Assembly (NCBI RefSeq): GCF_000764305.2
Contig: NW_025930738.1
Span: 340,014 to 404,013, forward strand
Direction: 5' to 3'
Origin: Hyalella azteca
Taxonomy: Eukaryota; Arthropoda; Malacostraca; Amphipoda; Hyalellidae
DNA: 64,000 nucleotides
The notes beneath the pieces were generated by a model. It had not been told where the DNA came from. It did not search any database and was given only the letters and a program-made list of their open reading frames with translations. Within the stretch, counting starts at the first letter, position 1; every line of letters begins with the position of its first letter. Below, piece after piece: positions 24,878 through 36,720 of the stretch. The translations under genes and the position numbers were made by a program.

Positions 24878-25440
24878 ACTCATCACAGAGGCAGGTAAAA
24901 TGATCATTCTTCCTTTAACTTACACATCACAAAGGCAGGTAAAACGATCATTCTTCCTTTAACATACACATCACAGAGGCAGGTGAAATGATCATTCTTC
25001 ATTTAACATACACATCACAAAGGCAGGTAAAACGATCATTCTTCCTTTAACATACACATCACAGAGGCAGGTGAAATGATCATTCTTCATTTAACTTACA
25101 CATCACAAAGGCAGGTAAAACGATTATTCTTCCTTCAACATACACATCACAAAGGCAGGTAAAATGATCATTCTTCCTTTAACATACTCATCACAACGGT
25201 AGGTAAAACGATCGTTCTTCCTTTAACATACTCATCACAAGGGCAGGTAAAACGATTATTCTTCCTTTAACATACACATCACAAAGGCAGGTAAAATGAT
25301 CATTCTTCGTTTAAGATACACATCACAACGGCAGATAAAGTGATCATTCTTCGTTTAAGATACACATCACAACGGCAGATAAAGTGATCATTCTTCGTTA
25401 AGATACACATCACAACGGCAGACACAAATGATCATTCTTG
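24878..25440. repeat. 44-bp minisatellite, about 13 copies
   Basis: Unit ACACATCACAAAGGCAGGTA followed by AAACGATCATTCTTCCTTTA and ACAT. Copies 2-3 and 4-5 alternate between two variants (AAAGGCAGGTAAAACG and AGAGGCAGGTGAAATG), giving an 88-bp higher-order unit. The last three copies lose the GGTAAA core (GGCAGATAAA, GGCAGACACA). Most units contain CAGGTAAA, a sequence that resembles a splice donor. Confidence 0.93.
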
Positions 25441-27517
25441 GTGCGATCGAGGGCAATACAGCTGCGTTCTTTCTCCTCGCCGGGGGGAGGCCAAACGAAG
25501 CCAATTTAGCGACACCTCGCGCCTTCGTGTAGCACTCGTAATGCCACAGCTATTATTGACTACTCACAACTACAGAGGATAATTAAAAATAATCGTAACT
25601 GTTTTATGAGCATTAGCCTTACGTTAACATTTACCTTTGTTTACATGTATATATTGCAGCTTTACTATTTTGTTAACTAATTAATTGTCCAAGAAAATAG
25701 GTAGAGACTAAGAATATTTTTATCCAGACTAGCGACTTTTTTTTATCTCAGTTCACGATGAATAAAATTCTTATAAACTAAATTCATGGTCTAAGAAGTA
25801 TTAAACAATAATTAAATTGTATGGTTGAAATTTTAAAGCACTTAATATCTCCCTGAAGAATCACTAATGATGGCCGTCAAAAAGACGAGCCAGATATAAT
25901 TCTATAAAGTGGTTCTCAACCATTCACGTCCTAATATAATTTTTATTGAATTAATGAGTGAAAAAAATAATTAAACAAAAATTTTACCAGAAACAGGAAA
26001 ACTCACGGCTTGGAGAATGAGTCTCAGGTATAAATGCGAAGCTGACACGTGCTTTCAGAGCTCACCACTAAGCCCTGACAGCTTTACTCTCAGGGCATTT
26101 GTTTTACCTTCGCCTCCTGTCATGTAAAATATTCACATTGTTGTATGCATAGTATTTTGAACCCGGAGATTTTCTAGAGAAGTAAGCTACGCCTACATTA
26201 CCATACATATTTTTAAATGTTTTTCTTCTTTAATACTACAAGGATAGGGTTGTTTCTAGTCATTTTCTCTCAGATGAACGAGTGGGGCTTTCCGTCTTCT
26301 ACACCCATGCGGAGCCTATAAACTTCAATTCAATCATTCGGCAATAGAATTCTAATCTGTAAGTAATTGTTAATATGAAAAGAAATTAATTTTCAAATTT
26401 TAGACATTTTAAGTCAAGTCGTTTTTAAATTTGAAATTGATTTATTTGCAGCGGGCATAATGTTTTACAGATATTAAAACCACAAAAAATTATGTTCTTT
26501 TTCACGCGTTTCAGCACAAAAAGTCTCATCAAAAAGCAAAGTTGCACGCAGGACGGGAAATTTTTCTGCTTATATGCAGTTCATGAAAAGGAATTTAATA
26601 TGCTAGCAAACGACAAATCTTTCAGCCTCGAAGACATCAAAATGCACGTTCGTTGGAACATCGTACCGAAGGCGGCTTCCCAAAAGGGTCTCTAATCAAT
26701 CAAAAGTTGTAATTTCTTCCAATTTAGACTCTTTTTCGTGGCTGTCACCGTGAAAAGATAATATTACACAGAATAAATTACAATATGTCCGAGACTGGAT
26801 TGGCTTACAATTACATGTTCATCTTAAAATGCACATGCCTTTGGTGTCGTATGTGAAGTTTGAATTACATCTAAATATTTTCCCTTAATGTTTCTTCAAA
26901 TCTTCGTCAGAGGGCTATATTATACAAAATTATAGTAATTTATTTCATTCGTGAATCGTTAAACGTTCAACGCATTTTTCTGCCATAAATGCAGCTATTT
27001 TTTCCGAGATTCTTTTCAAAATGAATAAACTCACACTAATACCATGTAATTAATAGTCAATTAAAAATGGTATTTAAGTTTTCTGAAAACTGCAAAAACA
27101 TTTCTAAGGAAACATTATTTCTGTTTAAAATACTGTTTAGGTCTTTCGAAATGCTTTTGTAACTGAATTGCCGTATTCGCGTCGTCATGATAGCTAGACT
27201 TATAAAATACATAGTGATATTTAACATTAGGTTTATTAATCGGCAGCAAAATAACCATTACATTCAACATTCTTTCCATTTGTAGCCTCCGATTGCATAT
27301 GAAAAAAACATCCAATTTATTCGGCACGCAGGAATTTTGGCATAAATAACCATAGATAAGTCATCATAATTTAGTAAAGTAGACAATTCAGCGTATATAA
27401 ATCCAGTCAAGGAAAAGGAAAAATTCTAGAAAGGAAAAGGATGCGATCAATGAAAATAATTTAGTGTTGCACATCGCTGGTGAAGTAGAGGACTAAAATG
27501 GGTTGTGAAGCCTGGGC
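25441..27517. other. No gene seen
   Basis: AT-rich with short open frames only. A small GC-rich piece at 25440-25560 is not recognised. Confidence 0.4.
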
Positions 27518-28062
27518 AGAAGGCTTAAAGGGCAGAAGGTTGGTGGTGCAGAAGGTTGGTGTTGCAGAAGGCTCATGGTGCAGAAGGCTCATGGTGCAGA
27601 AGGCTCATGGTGCAGATGGTTAGCTGTGAAGGGCGTGATACAGAAGGCCAGTGGTGCATATAGTTCGTGCTGCAAAAGGCTCGAGTTGCAGGAGGTTCAG
27701 ATGCAGACGGCTCGAGGTGCAGAGGGTTCATTTTGCAGGAAGTTAGCAGGGCAGAAGACTCGAGGTAAAGAAGGTTCCTGGTACAGAAGACTCGAGGTAA
27801 AGAAGGTTCCTGGTGCTGAAGACTCGAGGTAAAGAAGGTTCCTGGTGCANACTATTTACAGGTGCTGAGTTCAGGTGTAACGCTGTCTCTTATACACATC
27901 TAGATGTGTATAAGAGAGCGGTGCAGAAGACTCGAGGTAAAGAAGATTCGTGGTGCAGAAGACTCGAGGTAAAGAAGGTTCGCGGTGCAGAAGACTCGAG
28001 GTAAAGAAGGTTCGCGGTGCAGAAGACTCGAGGTAAAGAAGTTTCGTGGTGCCGAAGGCAGC
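27518..28062. repeat. 16/32-bp purine-rich minisatellite
   Basis: The left part repeats the 16-mer GCAGAAGGCTCATGGT. The right part repeats a 32-bp unit, GCAGAAGACTCGAGGTAAAG followed by AAGGTTCGCGGT. The array is broken near its middle by an unknown base (27850) and by adapter sequence, so its true length is unknown. Open frames through it are a by-product of the repeat. Confidence 0.9.
27850..27920. other. Assembly artefact: N base and Nextera mate-pair junction linker
   Basis: 27883-27901 reads CTGTCTCTTATACACATCT and 27902-27917 reads AGATGTGTATAAGAGA. Together they are the head-to-head Tn5 mosaic ends of the Nextera mate-pair junction adapter (the final CAG is replaced by GCG). An N stands at 27850. 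The sequence translates to the well-known contaminant peptide SYTHLDVYKR. This is sequencing adapter left in the assembly, probably from gap filling inside the repeat. Confidence 0.96.
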
Positions 28063-28879
28063 CCCAGCAGCCGCTGCATAAGCAATACTGACGCCGGACC
28101 GCCATTTGGGGGAGAGGTTTTTATCCTGAGCCCCAGACGGCGGCTCAAGAATTATTATCTCGGTTGATGCCACTCACTTTTCTGGCCAATGAATAAGTCG
28201 TTGAGCGAATATTGGGGCCTCATCGTCCCAAATGTCACTTCGTCGTCTGATAAAGAATGACATGCAGAAATGTTTGATGTCCAGTTTATTGTCTTATGGT
28301 TGAAGAAAATTGGGAGACATTAATCATAAAAAAACATCCAGAAAAGAATGGCTGCTACAAAATTGTTTACAGGTAATTCGAATTAACTTTTCGAATAATA
28401 TCACTCGTGTATTAATATTGATGATAACTAATTGAATTCAAACTCAGCATAAATTAAAATACATTGTTTCAAAGCGCCTTAAATGAGAGCTTCTTTTAAT
28501 TGCCAGTTTTCATGAAATGATCAACCACGCATAAATAATATGACCAGGAATTCAATCGCAATCAGCAATCAGTAAACAGAAGTTTGTATGAGGAAGCCTT
28601 GTTGACTCATTTATTTCGAGACCATCGAGGACCGAAGCACATGTTGGTGCTACACTGCTCATTATATTTAATGTCAAACAATCGTGAATCGGAGCTCACT
28701 AATGTCATGTGTTCAGTGCGCATTTGTCTTTTATTAAAAGAGAGATATCAACGTGAAATAATTTCAAAATGACACTCAAGTGATTAATCACTAAATTTTT
28801 TCTCTTCGTATCATTAGCGTCAAAAGTTTGCACAAAACGACAGAGGAGAGGAGGCTGATTTTGGTCAATAATTATTATT
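28063..28879. other. No gene seen
   Basis: No exon, RNA or known repeat recognised. Confidence 0.4.
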
Positions 28880-29407
28880 ACAACACTTCTCTTTAACTTC
28901 ACTTCTTTTTACAACACTTCGCTTTAACTTCACTTCTTGTTTGTTTGTCTATCTGTCTGTCTATCTTTCTGCCTCTGTCTGTCTGCTACAAATCTTATAT
29001 TCGATATTTAACACACTTCTACCTGTCCAATCGATCTGAAATTTGGCACACTTGCGTAAAGTTGAAGACAATGCATGAAGCAATTGACAGAATAAATAAT
29101 TTTACAAATTAAATTTTTTTCCATTATTAAAAAAATAAAATAATAATTTCGTCTGCAACAAATCTTATAATCCATATATGACACAATTTGACCTGTCCAA
29201 TTGATCTGAAATTGTGCACAATTGTATAAAGTCAGAGACAATGCATGAATCAATACTGACAGAATAATAATTTTGAAAATTTACAAAATTTTGATATCTT
29301 AAAAATTTTTTGAAAAATATATATTTTTTTCAATATTTGAAAACAAAATTAGAAATTCATTGTGCATGTGTAACATTCAAGACACTGGATTGTTCAGAAG
29401 TGTTGTC
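28880..29407 (-). mobile_element. MITE family 1, copy 1
   Basis: About 528 bp bounded by ACAACACTTCT (28880-28890) and its inverted complement AGAAGTGTTGT (29397-29407). The inner sequence holds two diverged subunits, each containing ATCGATCTGAAATTTGGCACA or a close relative and ending near TGCTACAAATCTTATA, and a short (GTCT)n run. The left end is partly duplicated (a second ACAACACTTCG at 28911). There is no coding capacity. It is best described as a non-autonomous inverted-repeat element; the superfamily is not assigned. Confidence 0.7.
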
Positions 29408-30214
29408 TTTAAAAAGTAATTTTTAAACGCATGTTATTTAAAGTAATTTTCGTCTCCCGGGAGTTTCGAACAATACCGATGCTGCGTCGAGAAGCTGCCT
29501 CATATTAATGAGCCGGTAAGGAGATGCCCTCAAACACCACATGCCCAAAATTTTACATGAATATCATTCAAGTTGAATTTCAATATCAATTTAGAGTAGA
29601 CGTCCTTGAGATTCTTTCTTGAATAATTGTGAGTAGGGAAAATTAGTTCCGAAAATAATTCATTAATCTAAGTAATATACATGCACGTTCTTGGGGGCGA
29701 AGTTCAATTTTGTAACCTTATATATCGGTTACAATTTTTAATATACTTACCAAGTAGTTCTGTCAACTTACAAACGATTTTATTAATACAATTAGAAGAA
29801 ATTAATCAATCTGGGTGCATCGATTTGTTTGCATTGTAAACAATTTCGATTTCATTCATACACTAGTGCACAAATATTTATTCCAGTTATTGTGGTAACC
29901 ATCATATCAGCACGCTTTATTCCACCACTCTCTAAATATGAACTCAAAACTTCCATTCAAGCACATTGTAGTACAGTATTATCTTTCTAGCCTCCTTCAT
30001 TTCAGTTTTCCAAATCCCAGCATTCTTAATTCCGAGTATTCTTCTTGAGTGTTCTCGGAATTCTTAAGTGTTTTTTACGAGCAGTCGTCAATTCAGATTT
30101 CTGAACATCAGCACTCTTTATTCAAGAACTCTTTGTTCCAGTACTCTGTGTTCATCTCACTCTTCACTCCAGCATTCTTTTCAATAACAGGCGTTTAAAA
30201 ATTTCTTTTTAAAG
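29408..30214. other. No gene seen
   Basis: AT-rich spacer between two copies of MITE family 1. The copies lie in inverted orientation to each other. Confidence 0.4.
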
Positions 30215-30639
30215 ACAACACTTCTGAAAAATCCAGTGTTTTGGATGTTACACATGTACAATGAATTTCTAATTTTATTTTCAAATATTAAAAAAAATTA
30301 TTTAGCAAAAATTTTTAAGATATCAAAATTTTGTAAATTTTCAAAATTATTTATTCTGTCAATTGATTCATACATTGTCTCTGACTTCATGCAATTGTGT
30401 AAACTTTCAGATCAATTGGACAGGTCAAATTGTGTCATAAATGGATTATAAGGTTTGCAGCAGACGAAATTATTTTTTAATATTTTTAATAATGAAAAAA
30501 TGATTTTAATTTATAAAATTATTTATTCTGTCAATTGATTCATGCATTGTCTCCAATTTTACGCAAGTGTGCCAAATTTCAGAGCGATTGGACAGGTAGA
30601 AGTGCGTTAAATATCGATCATAAGATTTGTAGCAGACAG

Positions 30640-30710
<71 letters not shown>

Positions 30711-30712
30711 AA
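30215..30712 (+). mobile_element. MITE family 1, copy 2, 3' end lost at a (CAGA)n tract
   Basis: It starts with ACAACACTTCT and follows the family through both subunits (AGATCAATTGGACAGGTCAA; AGCGATTGGACAGGTAGAAG) to GTAGCAGACAGACAGACGG. The internal (CAGA)n tract has expanded to about 70 bp at 30632-30705. No right terminal repeat follows. Confidence 0.7.
30632..30705. repeat. (CAGA)n microsatellite
   Basis: About 18 nearly perfect CAGA units with one CGGA variant near the start. It arises from the short CAGA run that all copies of MITE family 1 carry. Confidence 0.95.
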
Positions 30713-31101
30713 TAATATCTTCACAAAATCACAGAATTTCATTTCACCGGCTAGGGACGCAGCACAAAATCGATTCAGTTCCTCGTTTACGACATTTAAA
30801 AAAATTTTATTTTTTATTATAGGCTGTAATGTTATAATTACGCTTCAAGAAAATTCAGAGATAACAGACTTTATGTAAAATTACATGCCAATAATAATTT
30901 TCATTCCAATTCCGGGCTGTTAATTGTTTAGAGAATTCACACGCGACTGGGAACGGTTAACATTCTTAAAAAAAACAATCATAAGAATTCGATTAAGCAG
31001 TCTAGTGCAGACCCTCGTCATCGATGCGGGTCCTCACGATCGCGCTAGGCAATTTGGACTATTGTCCAGGCCTTGCGTACACTTGTGTGCAGAAAAATGT
31101 C

Positions 31102-31357
31102 CAGGGGCCAGATTATCAAAACTTCGTAACTTTTTGTACTTACGACAAAAAAGTTCTGTGATACGTAAATACACCCTAATTTTGGCATTATCAAAACTTT
31201 CGTACGCAAGTCTTAGCTAAAAGCCTAAATTTTTTCTCGCGTAAATTTTTCCCGCGCAAATGTTTTTATAATACCACCGTTAGTATTACGTTATCATAGC
31301 AAAGCCACTCGTAAGTCGGTTTTGCGTACTTACGAAGTTTTGATAATACGGCCCCAG
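31102..31357. mobile_element. Short inverted-repeat element, family 3, copy 1
   Basis: Terminal inverted repeats: CAGGGGCCAGATTATCAAAA at the left, followed by CTTCGTAA, and TTACGAAG followed by TTTTGATAATACGGCCCCAG at the right. Length about 256 bp, no coding capacity. Ends starting CAGGGG are common in hAT transposons, but an 8-bp target duplication is not evident because a second element abuts it. Confidence 0.7.
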
Positions 31358-31677
31358 GGCCTATACTTTCAAAATAAGTTAGGATATCGTAAGTTCATCA
31401 GCCAATCATTGACGGCCTTACGCTCAAAATCCACCAATCATAGACAAGAAAAAATGTAACCCAGTACCCACTAAAGTGAGTGACAGAGAGCGCATTTTCT
31501 TGTCGACGAAAACTTGAGGTCACGGACAGACGAACGGACAGACGGACAGACAGACAGACAGACGGACGGACGGACATGGCGAGCACAATAGTGCATTTTT
31601 TCCATAAACGAGAAAATGCGCTAAAAAGAACTTAAGTACTTACGTTCACTTAGCGAGTTTTGAAAGTATGGCCCCAG
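31355..31677. mobile_element. Short inverted-repeat element, family 3, copy 2, carrying a nested MITE
   Basis: The ends are CAGGGCCTATACTTTCAAAA and GTTTTGAAAGTATGGCCCCAG. The left end shares CAG with the right end of the preceding element. The inner part contains a complete copy of MITE family 2 (31461-31626), so that element inserted later. Confidence 0.65.
31461..31626 (+). mobile_element. MITE family 2, copy 1
   Basis: It contains AGCGCATTTTCT (31489-31500) and the inverted match AGAAAATGCGCT (31611-31622). Between them are a CGACGAAAACTTGAGGTCAC leader, a (GACA/GACG)n run and ATGGCGAGCACAATAGTGCA. A short CAGTACCCACTAAAGTGAGT block lies outside the left repeat and is shared with the other copies. 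Confidence 0.75.
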
Positions 31678-32454
31678 GTTATCTTGTAGACAAAACCGCT
31701 TGGGGCCGCGAGCAATTAACATGCTAGTTTACAGTTATGAATGCTTAGTGTGCATCCAACGTTCAATGCTAGTTGATACAAAATTTATTTGTTTGCTTGT
31801 TCTGACACAATGCAATTGTGTAATATTTGAAAAATTATCCTGTCTGGTATTATATTTGTACACTAGTGTTTACCTTCCGGAATATTGACGAGGCTAGTTT
31901 GTTTCATCCACCAAAACAAATGGGGATTATTAAGCTCGCCTATATGATTATATTCGTTGCGAGTGTGCAATTCGTAATCAAGCAGCTTGGAATTCATGTT
32001 CTAATGTATCAGCATATGTTCAATGCACGTGATTTAACGAGCACACTTGCATGTGTTCTGTTTTGCCTATGTCAAGTCGCCTACCTAATCCACTTGTCAA
32101 GTCGCCTACCTAATCCACTTTAATTGAGATTTTTTGGAAGTTCAAAAATCAGAGAAGCATGATAATTTTTTCAAACATTTTATTGAAACACGTTTTCTAA
32201 ACACTGTCACTAAAATAAGGAGCTTGTGTTAATCTCTGAAGCAGGTTAGCTCCTGCATGACAATCTTGCCGCTATTTCACGGACCACTGAACAAGTCAGG
32301 CCGATGACGACGCTCTACTTGAGACGCCAGCCATTCAGTCAACACTTGCCCTCCCAATCCTCGCGTCGTGCTCACCACTGCCTTGTTATAAGAAAATTAT
32401 CTCGTTTATTCACCCCGCTAACAGCAAAGTTCCACGTAAATACGAAAAATAATA
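31678..32454. other. No gene seen
   Basis: AT-rich. A stretch at 32260-32400 is open on the minus strand but not recognised. Confidence 0.4.
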
Positions 32455-32597
32455 TTCAGTACTCACTGCAGTGAGTTACAGAAAGCGCATTTTCTCGTCG
32501 ACGAAAACATGAAGTCACGGACGGACAGACGGGCAGACAGACGGACATGACGAGCACAAAAGTGCATTTTTTCTATAAATGAGAAAATGCGCTAAAA
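32455..32597 (+). mobile_element. MITE family 2, copy 2
   Basis: Same layout as the copy at 31461: palindromic ACTCACTGCAGTGAGT, AGCGCATTTTCTCGTCGACG, a short GACA/GACG run, GAGCACAAAAGTGCATTTTT and GAGAAAATGCGCT. Confidence 0.75.
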
Positions 32598-33626
32598 ATT
32601 TCGTGTACATTCGTCAACAAGCTTACTCTGCATAGAAGTCGTGAAGGCACTTGTTTTGCGATGATTATGAACACCGAGGTGCAGGAAGAGAGTGCACCGA
32701 GAGTACACTCTATGCTACAGAAAATCCGTAAAACGACAATATACGCTCTGCGTTGGTCGACATGGTGGTAATCTTCGTAGATACCCGTGAGCACCGTTCC
32801 TCGCTTTATAGTAGCTTGCATGGCTCTGAAATCACCAAATAATAATTTCAAATGAAAGTGGATAACTTTCGAATGAAAAGAACTGAATTTGGACATTTTA
32901 ATAATTTACATAATACACTAATGCTGTTTGGAAGATTTCTTTTTCAGCACAATATAAAATCATTAGTGTTTCACTCGTAGTCCTCGCTGCACAATTAAAA
33001 AAGGGGCCTTTCGCGCAATTCCAGCAGCTAAATTCAAGCTTGCTTTTTTGCAGTTGTATGTGGCGAAGTCGAGTTGGTTATCCAGGCAATATGTGCGGCA
33101 ATGTCCAAACGAAAAAAGTGCGAATTTTGTGGCTTTTTAGTGCGCGCCGGCATGCAAACTAAGGCAATCTTCGGCCCTCAAGTGTTGCGCTCGGCGGGTT
33201 AACAAGAGAGTGTATTTAAATTTATTATATACATTTATTATATGAATATGAATTGAAATGTTAAGAAAGGCGTCTGGGGGAGCGGAATTTAGAGTAAGAG
33301 CAAGTGAGCGAACATTGGAAAATGAGTTGATAGAAAGGAACTAAATTTAAGCTTCAAATGCTCTGCTATTGAAAAAGCGAGGTCGTAGTCAACTGGAGTA
33401 ATTTAAATAAAAGCCGCATGATTAACGATTTTTAAGAAGTTAATGAAGATATTGGTGTGATATTTGGGGCCGATAACGTAGCAAATGGCTGAATGAAAGT
33501 TCTAGTGAATTATTAAATTAATTCAACAATTTTACTGAGAGATTAAGTCCGGAATATAAAGTTGGTTCCAAATCACATGAACGAATGGTTGATAAATAAT
33601 ATGCGTTTATAAATTACTTTTTAAAG
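32598..33626. other. No gene seen
   Basis: Nothing recognised in any frame. Confidence 0.4.
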
Positions 33627-34089
33627 ACAACACTGCTGAACAATCCAGTGTCTTGGATGTTACACATGCACAATGAATTTCTAATTTTATTTTCATATAT
33701 TAAAAAAAATTATTTTTCAAAATTTTTTTAAGATATCAAAATTTTGTACATTTTCAAAATTATTATTTAATTGATTCATGCTTTGTCTCTGACTTTATGC
33801 AATAATTATTGTGCAAAATTTCAGATCAATTGGACAGGTCAAATTGTGTCATATGTGGATTATAAGATTTGTAGCAGACGAAATTATTTTTTATTTTTTA
33901 ATAATGGGAAAAAAATTTTTATTCGTAAAATTATTTATTCTGTCAATTGATTCATGAATTGTCTCCAACTTTACGCAAGTGTGCCAAATTTCAGATCGAT
34001 TGGACAGTTAGGTGTGTGGTAAATATCGATTATAAGATTTGTAGCAGACAGACAGACAGACAAGAACTGAAGTTAATGAGAAGTGTTGT
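33627..34089 (+). mobile_element. MITE family 1, copy 3
   Basis: The left end is ACAACACTGCT and the right end AGAAGTGTTGT (34079-34089). It is about 463 bp and colinear with the copy at 30215, with only four CAGA units (34046-34061), so the microsatellite inside this family varies greatly in length. Confidence 0.72.
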
Positions 34090-36231
34090 AAAAATTAGGA
34101 GTTAATTCATGTTCAGCCTGTAATTAGTTTCTCCAAATAATGGAAATTATCACGGGACATGTGAAATGATTTATGCTTTATATTGGGTTTAAACACGCCC
34201 TATTTAAAAGATATTGACCTCAAGATCTGAAGAAATCAATTTTATCAGTCGTTAGTAAAATCGCTTAAGAAATGTGCTAACATCTCAAAGTCTGCGTAAA
34301 ACTTTAATATTTGTTATCATCAAGTTCTAATTATCTATGTACATTCAATGCTCCTCAGTTATATTATTGAATTACGGCAAAAGCTATTAATTCTTCACAG
34401 AATTAGTGCTTCCTATACTTTAATGAAAGATTCTAAAGTTAAGCTCTGAATGTTTCTATTTTTCGCCAAAAAGGAATCTTTCGAGACTAAATAATTTCCT
34501 GTCCAATATATTAAAAATTTATAATTAAAACTATTATTCTACGAATCATTTATCGTGGCGGCTGGTTCAAACGAATTTCGAGGGCACGTCGCACAATAAG
34601 AGTAATAGCAAGCGAAAAATTAATGCACACAAGAAAGTATGGAAACGTATTTTTAGTATTTAAATTTTCAGATTAAATTTAGCCTAAGTCTGAATTTAGC
34701 CTTTAAGTAGGTTTCGGTTTATTCACATACTGTATCTCCACTGGCTGCATCCTAATTCTGCACTGCTACTCAAGAGCCTCAATAAAACGACTACCTCTGG
34801 AAGACGAGCTTTCTTCTTCGCCCTCATCCCTTCTTGAGTTTCCAGCTGCTTGAACCTCTGCATAAAATGCCAAGCCCAGCAACGATCTAACTAGACGACT
34901 AGCGAGTTCCTCTTCTGCGTAAGAGAAAATATGAACGTTCTGAAATTTCATCCAAACAGGTAAATAATATAATTTTCCTAAATTTGAAAATCATGGTTTT
35001 TATGCTAATGAAATAATGACCCGTTAAGTGATAGCACATAACGCAGAAGCCGAAATAAATGTCCAGTTTTTTCTACACTAATCTCGGATTAACAGGAAAA
35101 ATCTAGACTTGTGGCAAGAAGATGGTCAGATTTTTAGGCTTCATCACTTAAATAATTGAGGCACCTAAAACAAATATAAGGTGTTCTTCAATCTACGGAC
35201 GAATTCAAAGTTTCAATGAAATGCAGGTAAAGTTTTGCCCATTATCGGTCAATAATCCCTGTATGTACCCACCTTCAACGAGCGGGTCACTGCTGTAATA
35301 AATCAGCTTGTGGTGCTTTACTTGACATCGATTGAGTTCATGACCAAGCATCGCGCCATTAATCGGCCAAGATTTAAGCGCCTTCATTTTTTAGAGCTTT
35401 GTGGTGTTGTTGAGGGCCTTTTAAAGGCCATCAATGCCATTCAGGCATGCCAAAATATTCCTGAAATTGTTATTCTGTCGAGCCTCTTGAGTGTCGTTGT
35501 CTTTGTGTCGCCATGCATCCAGATTCAAGAAAGTCGAGTTTAACGACAATGTTCCCCATTCAGTAACAATAATGTTATTTTGAACTGCCATTACTACAGG
35601 CGTTCCGCATAATTTCGGGCTATACATGTTCTCTTTATTAAAGTATACTTCAATTTTAATTTATTTTAGTACTCAGGTATTTTGGAATGTATTCTCACGT
35701 TTGTGTAATAGCTAATTTCATTTGGTAATTTTTTGTTTCTCTTGTGTACTTCTCCACGAGAATGACAAGAATCGGTACAAGGTCATGGACATATCTTATT
35801 GTTTCCGTCTCAATTGGCACAACTTGTTTCATGTGTCGTAGGTTGAGGTTGGCTCCAATCCTAAATTGGTCATAAATAGGCTAATTTCTCCTCACACACG
35901 AGTGATTGAAGTGAATGGAAACCTTCGACAGAAGTTGTCACCCTAGAATTTCGTTAATGTTAAGGATAATTATGCATTGGAATGATTGATTAATATCATA
36001 ATATTATTCATGCCAATAAATCCCCATGCCAAAAATATAATATAGCGGAAATCCTCATGTGAGCATATTATTATAGTGAAACTCGTTTATGTCGCGAAAA
36101 CCTTCATTTAAAGTATCAAGAAAATTTTGAAAAACCATGCGCATTTCAATTAAATTTTACTATAATCAACGAATTTTGTTGCGTATTCACTATCCATATA
36201 TTGTTAAAAGTCATGGTTACGAATACGGCTA
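34090..36231. other. No gene seen
   Basis: AT-rich, with short unrecognised open frames at 34766-34951 and 35310-35543. Confidence 0.4.
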
Positions 36232-36720
36232 TTACATCTCACTCGTTGGAAAACTAATTCTGCTCTCAGTTGCATCAAAACTACGGCTGAATTCGCGATC
36301 ACAAATGGTCGGTGTAAGCAGTGACGTAAAGTAAGTAAAGATGGAGATTTTGAGGCCCGCACGCGCACTGAGCAGCTGTGGGAGCCTCAGTTTTGGCCCG
36401 ATAGTCTCGATGACAAACGACAGCGTGCGTCTGACAGTCTCGTTTGTCGCAGGTCCAGGGCTGATTGCTCGGCGCTCGCTGAGCTCAACGTGCGCCGTCC
36501 ACTTCCTTTCTGGCAGACCAATAATGTGATCCCACGGCCGACGATCGAGCCCCGCGGCGGTCACTTTCTCGTCGAATTTCTTGGGCGTATCAGCAGTGGC
36601 ATTTGGGTGGCCATTGGTTGGCCACGCACGATGCGCCCATGATTGCTGGTAGGTTGTAGTGCTGGTCGAGATGGTCTGCCGCCGCTGGATTGCTACTTTA
36701 CGCTTCAAAATGCAGCACAA
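36232..36720 (-). other. GC-rich 162-codon open frame of unknown origin
   Basis: A compositional island of about 390 bp in AT-rich DNA. The minus strand is open for 162 codons from an ATG at 36720. It includes the pieces KKFDEKVTAAGLDRRPWDHI and PATNETVRRTLSFVIETIGP. A plus-strand frame is also open for 62 codons. No domain is recognised and no splice signals stand out. It could be a fragment of a transposon ORF, a processed pseudogene, or a single-exon gene. Confidence 0.25.

Noticed and set aside
24878..25440. CRISPR-like array
   Set aside because: Units are contiguous with no unique spacers, in a spliced eukaryotic genome.
27575..28173. Several Arg/Lys/Gly-rich open frames
   Set aside because: By-products of a 16/32-bp repeat, and they contain adapter sequence and an N.
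30506..30822. Open frames with TDRQ/LSVC repeats
   Set aside because: Translation of the (CAGA)n microsatellite.
32264..32400. Minus-strand frame reading VVSTTRGLGGQVLTEWLA
   Set aside because: Short, not recognised, and no splice signals. Perhaps a transposon scrap.
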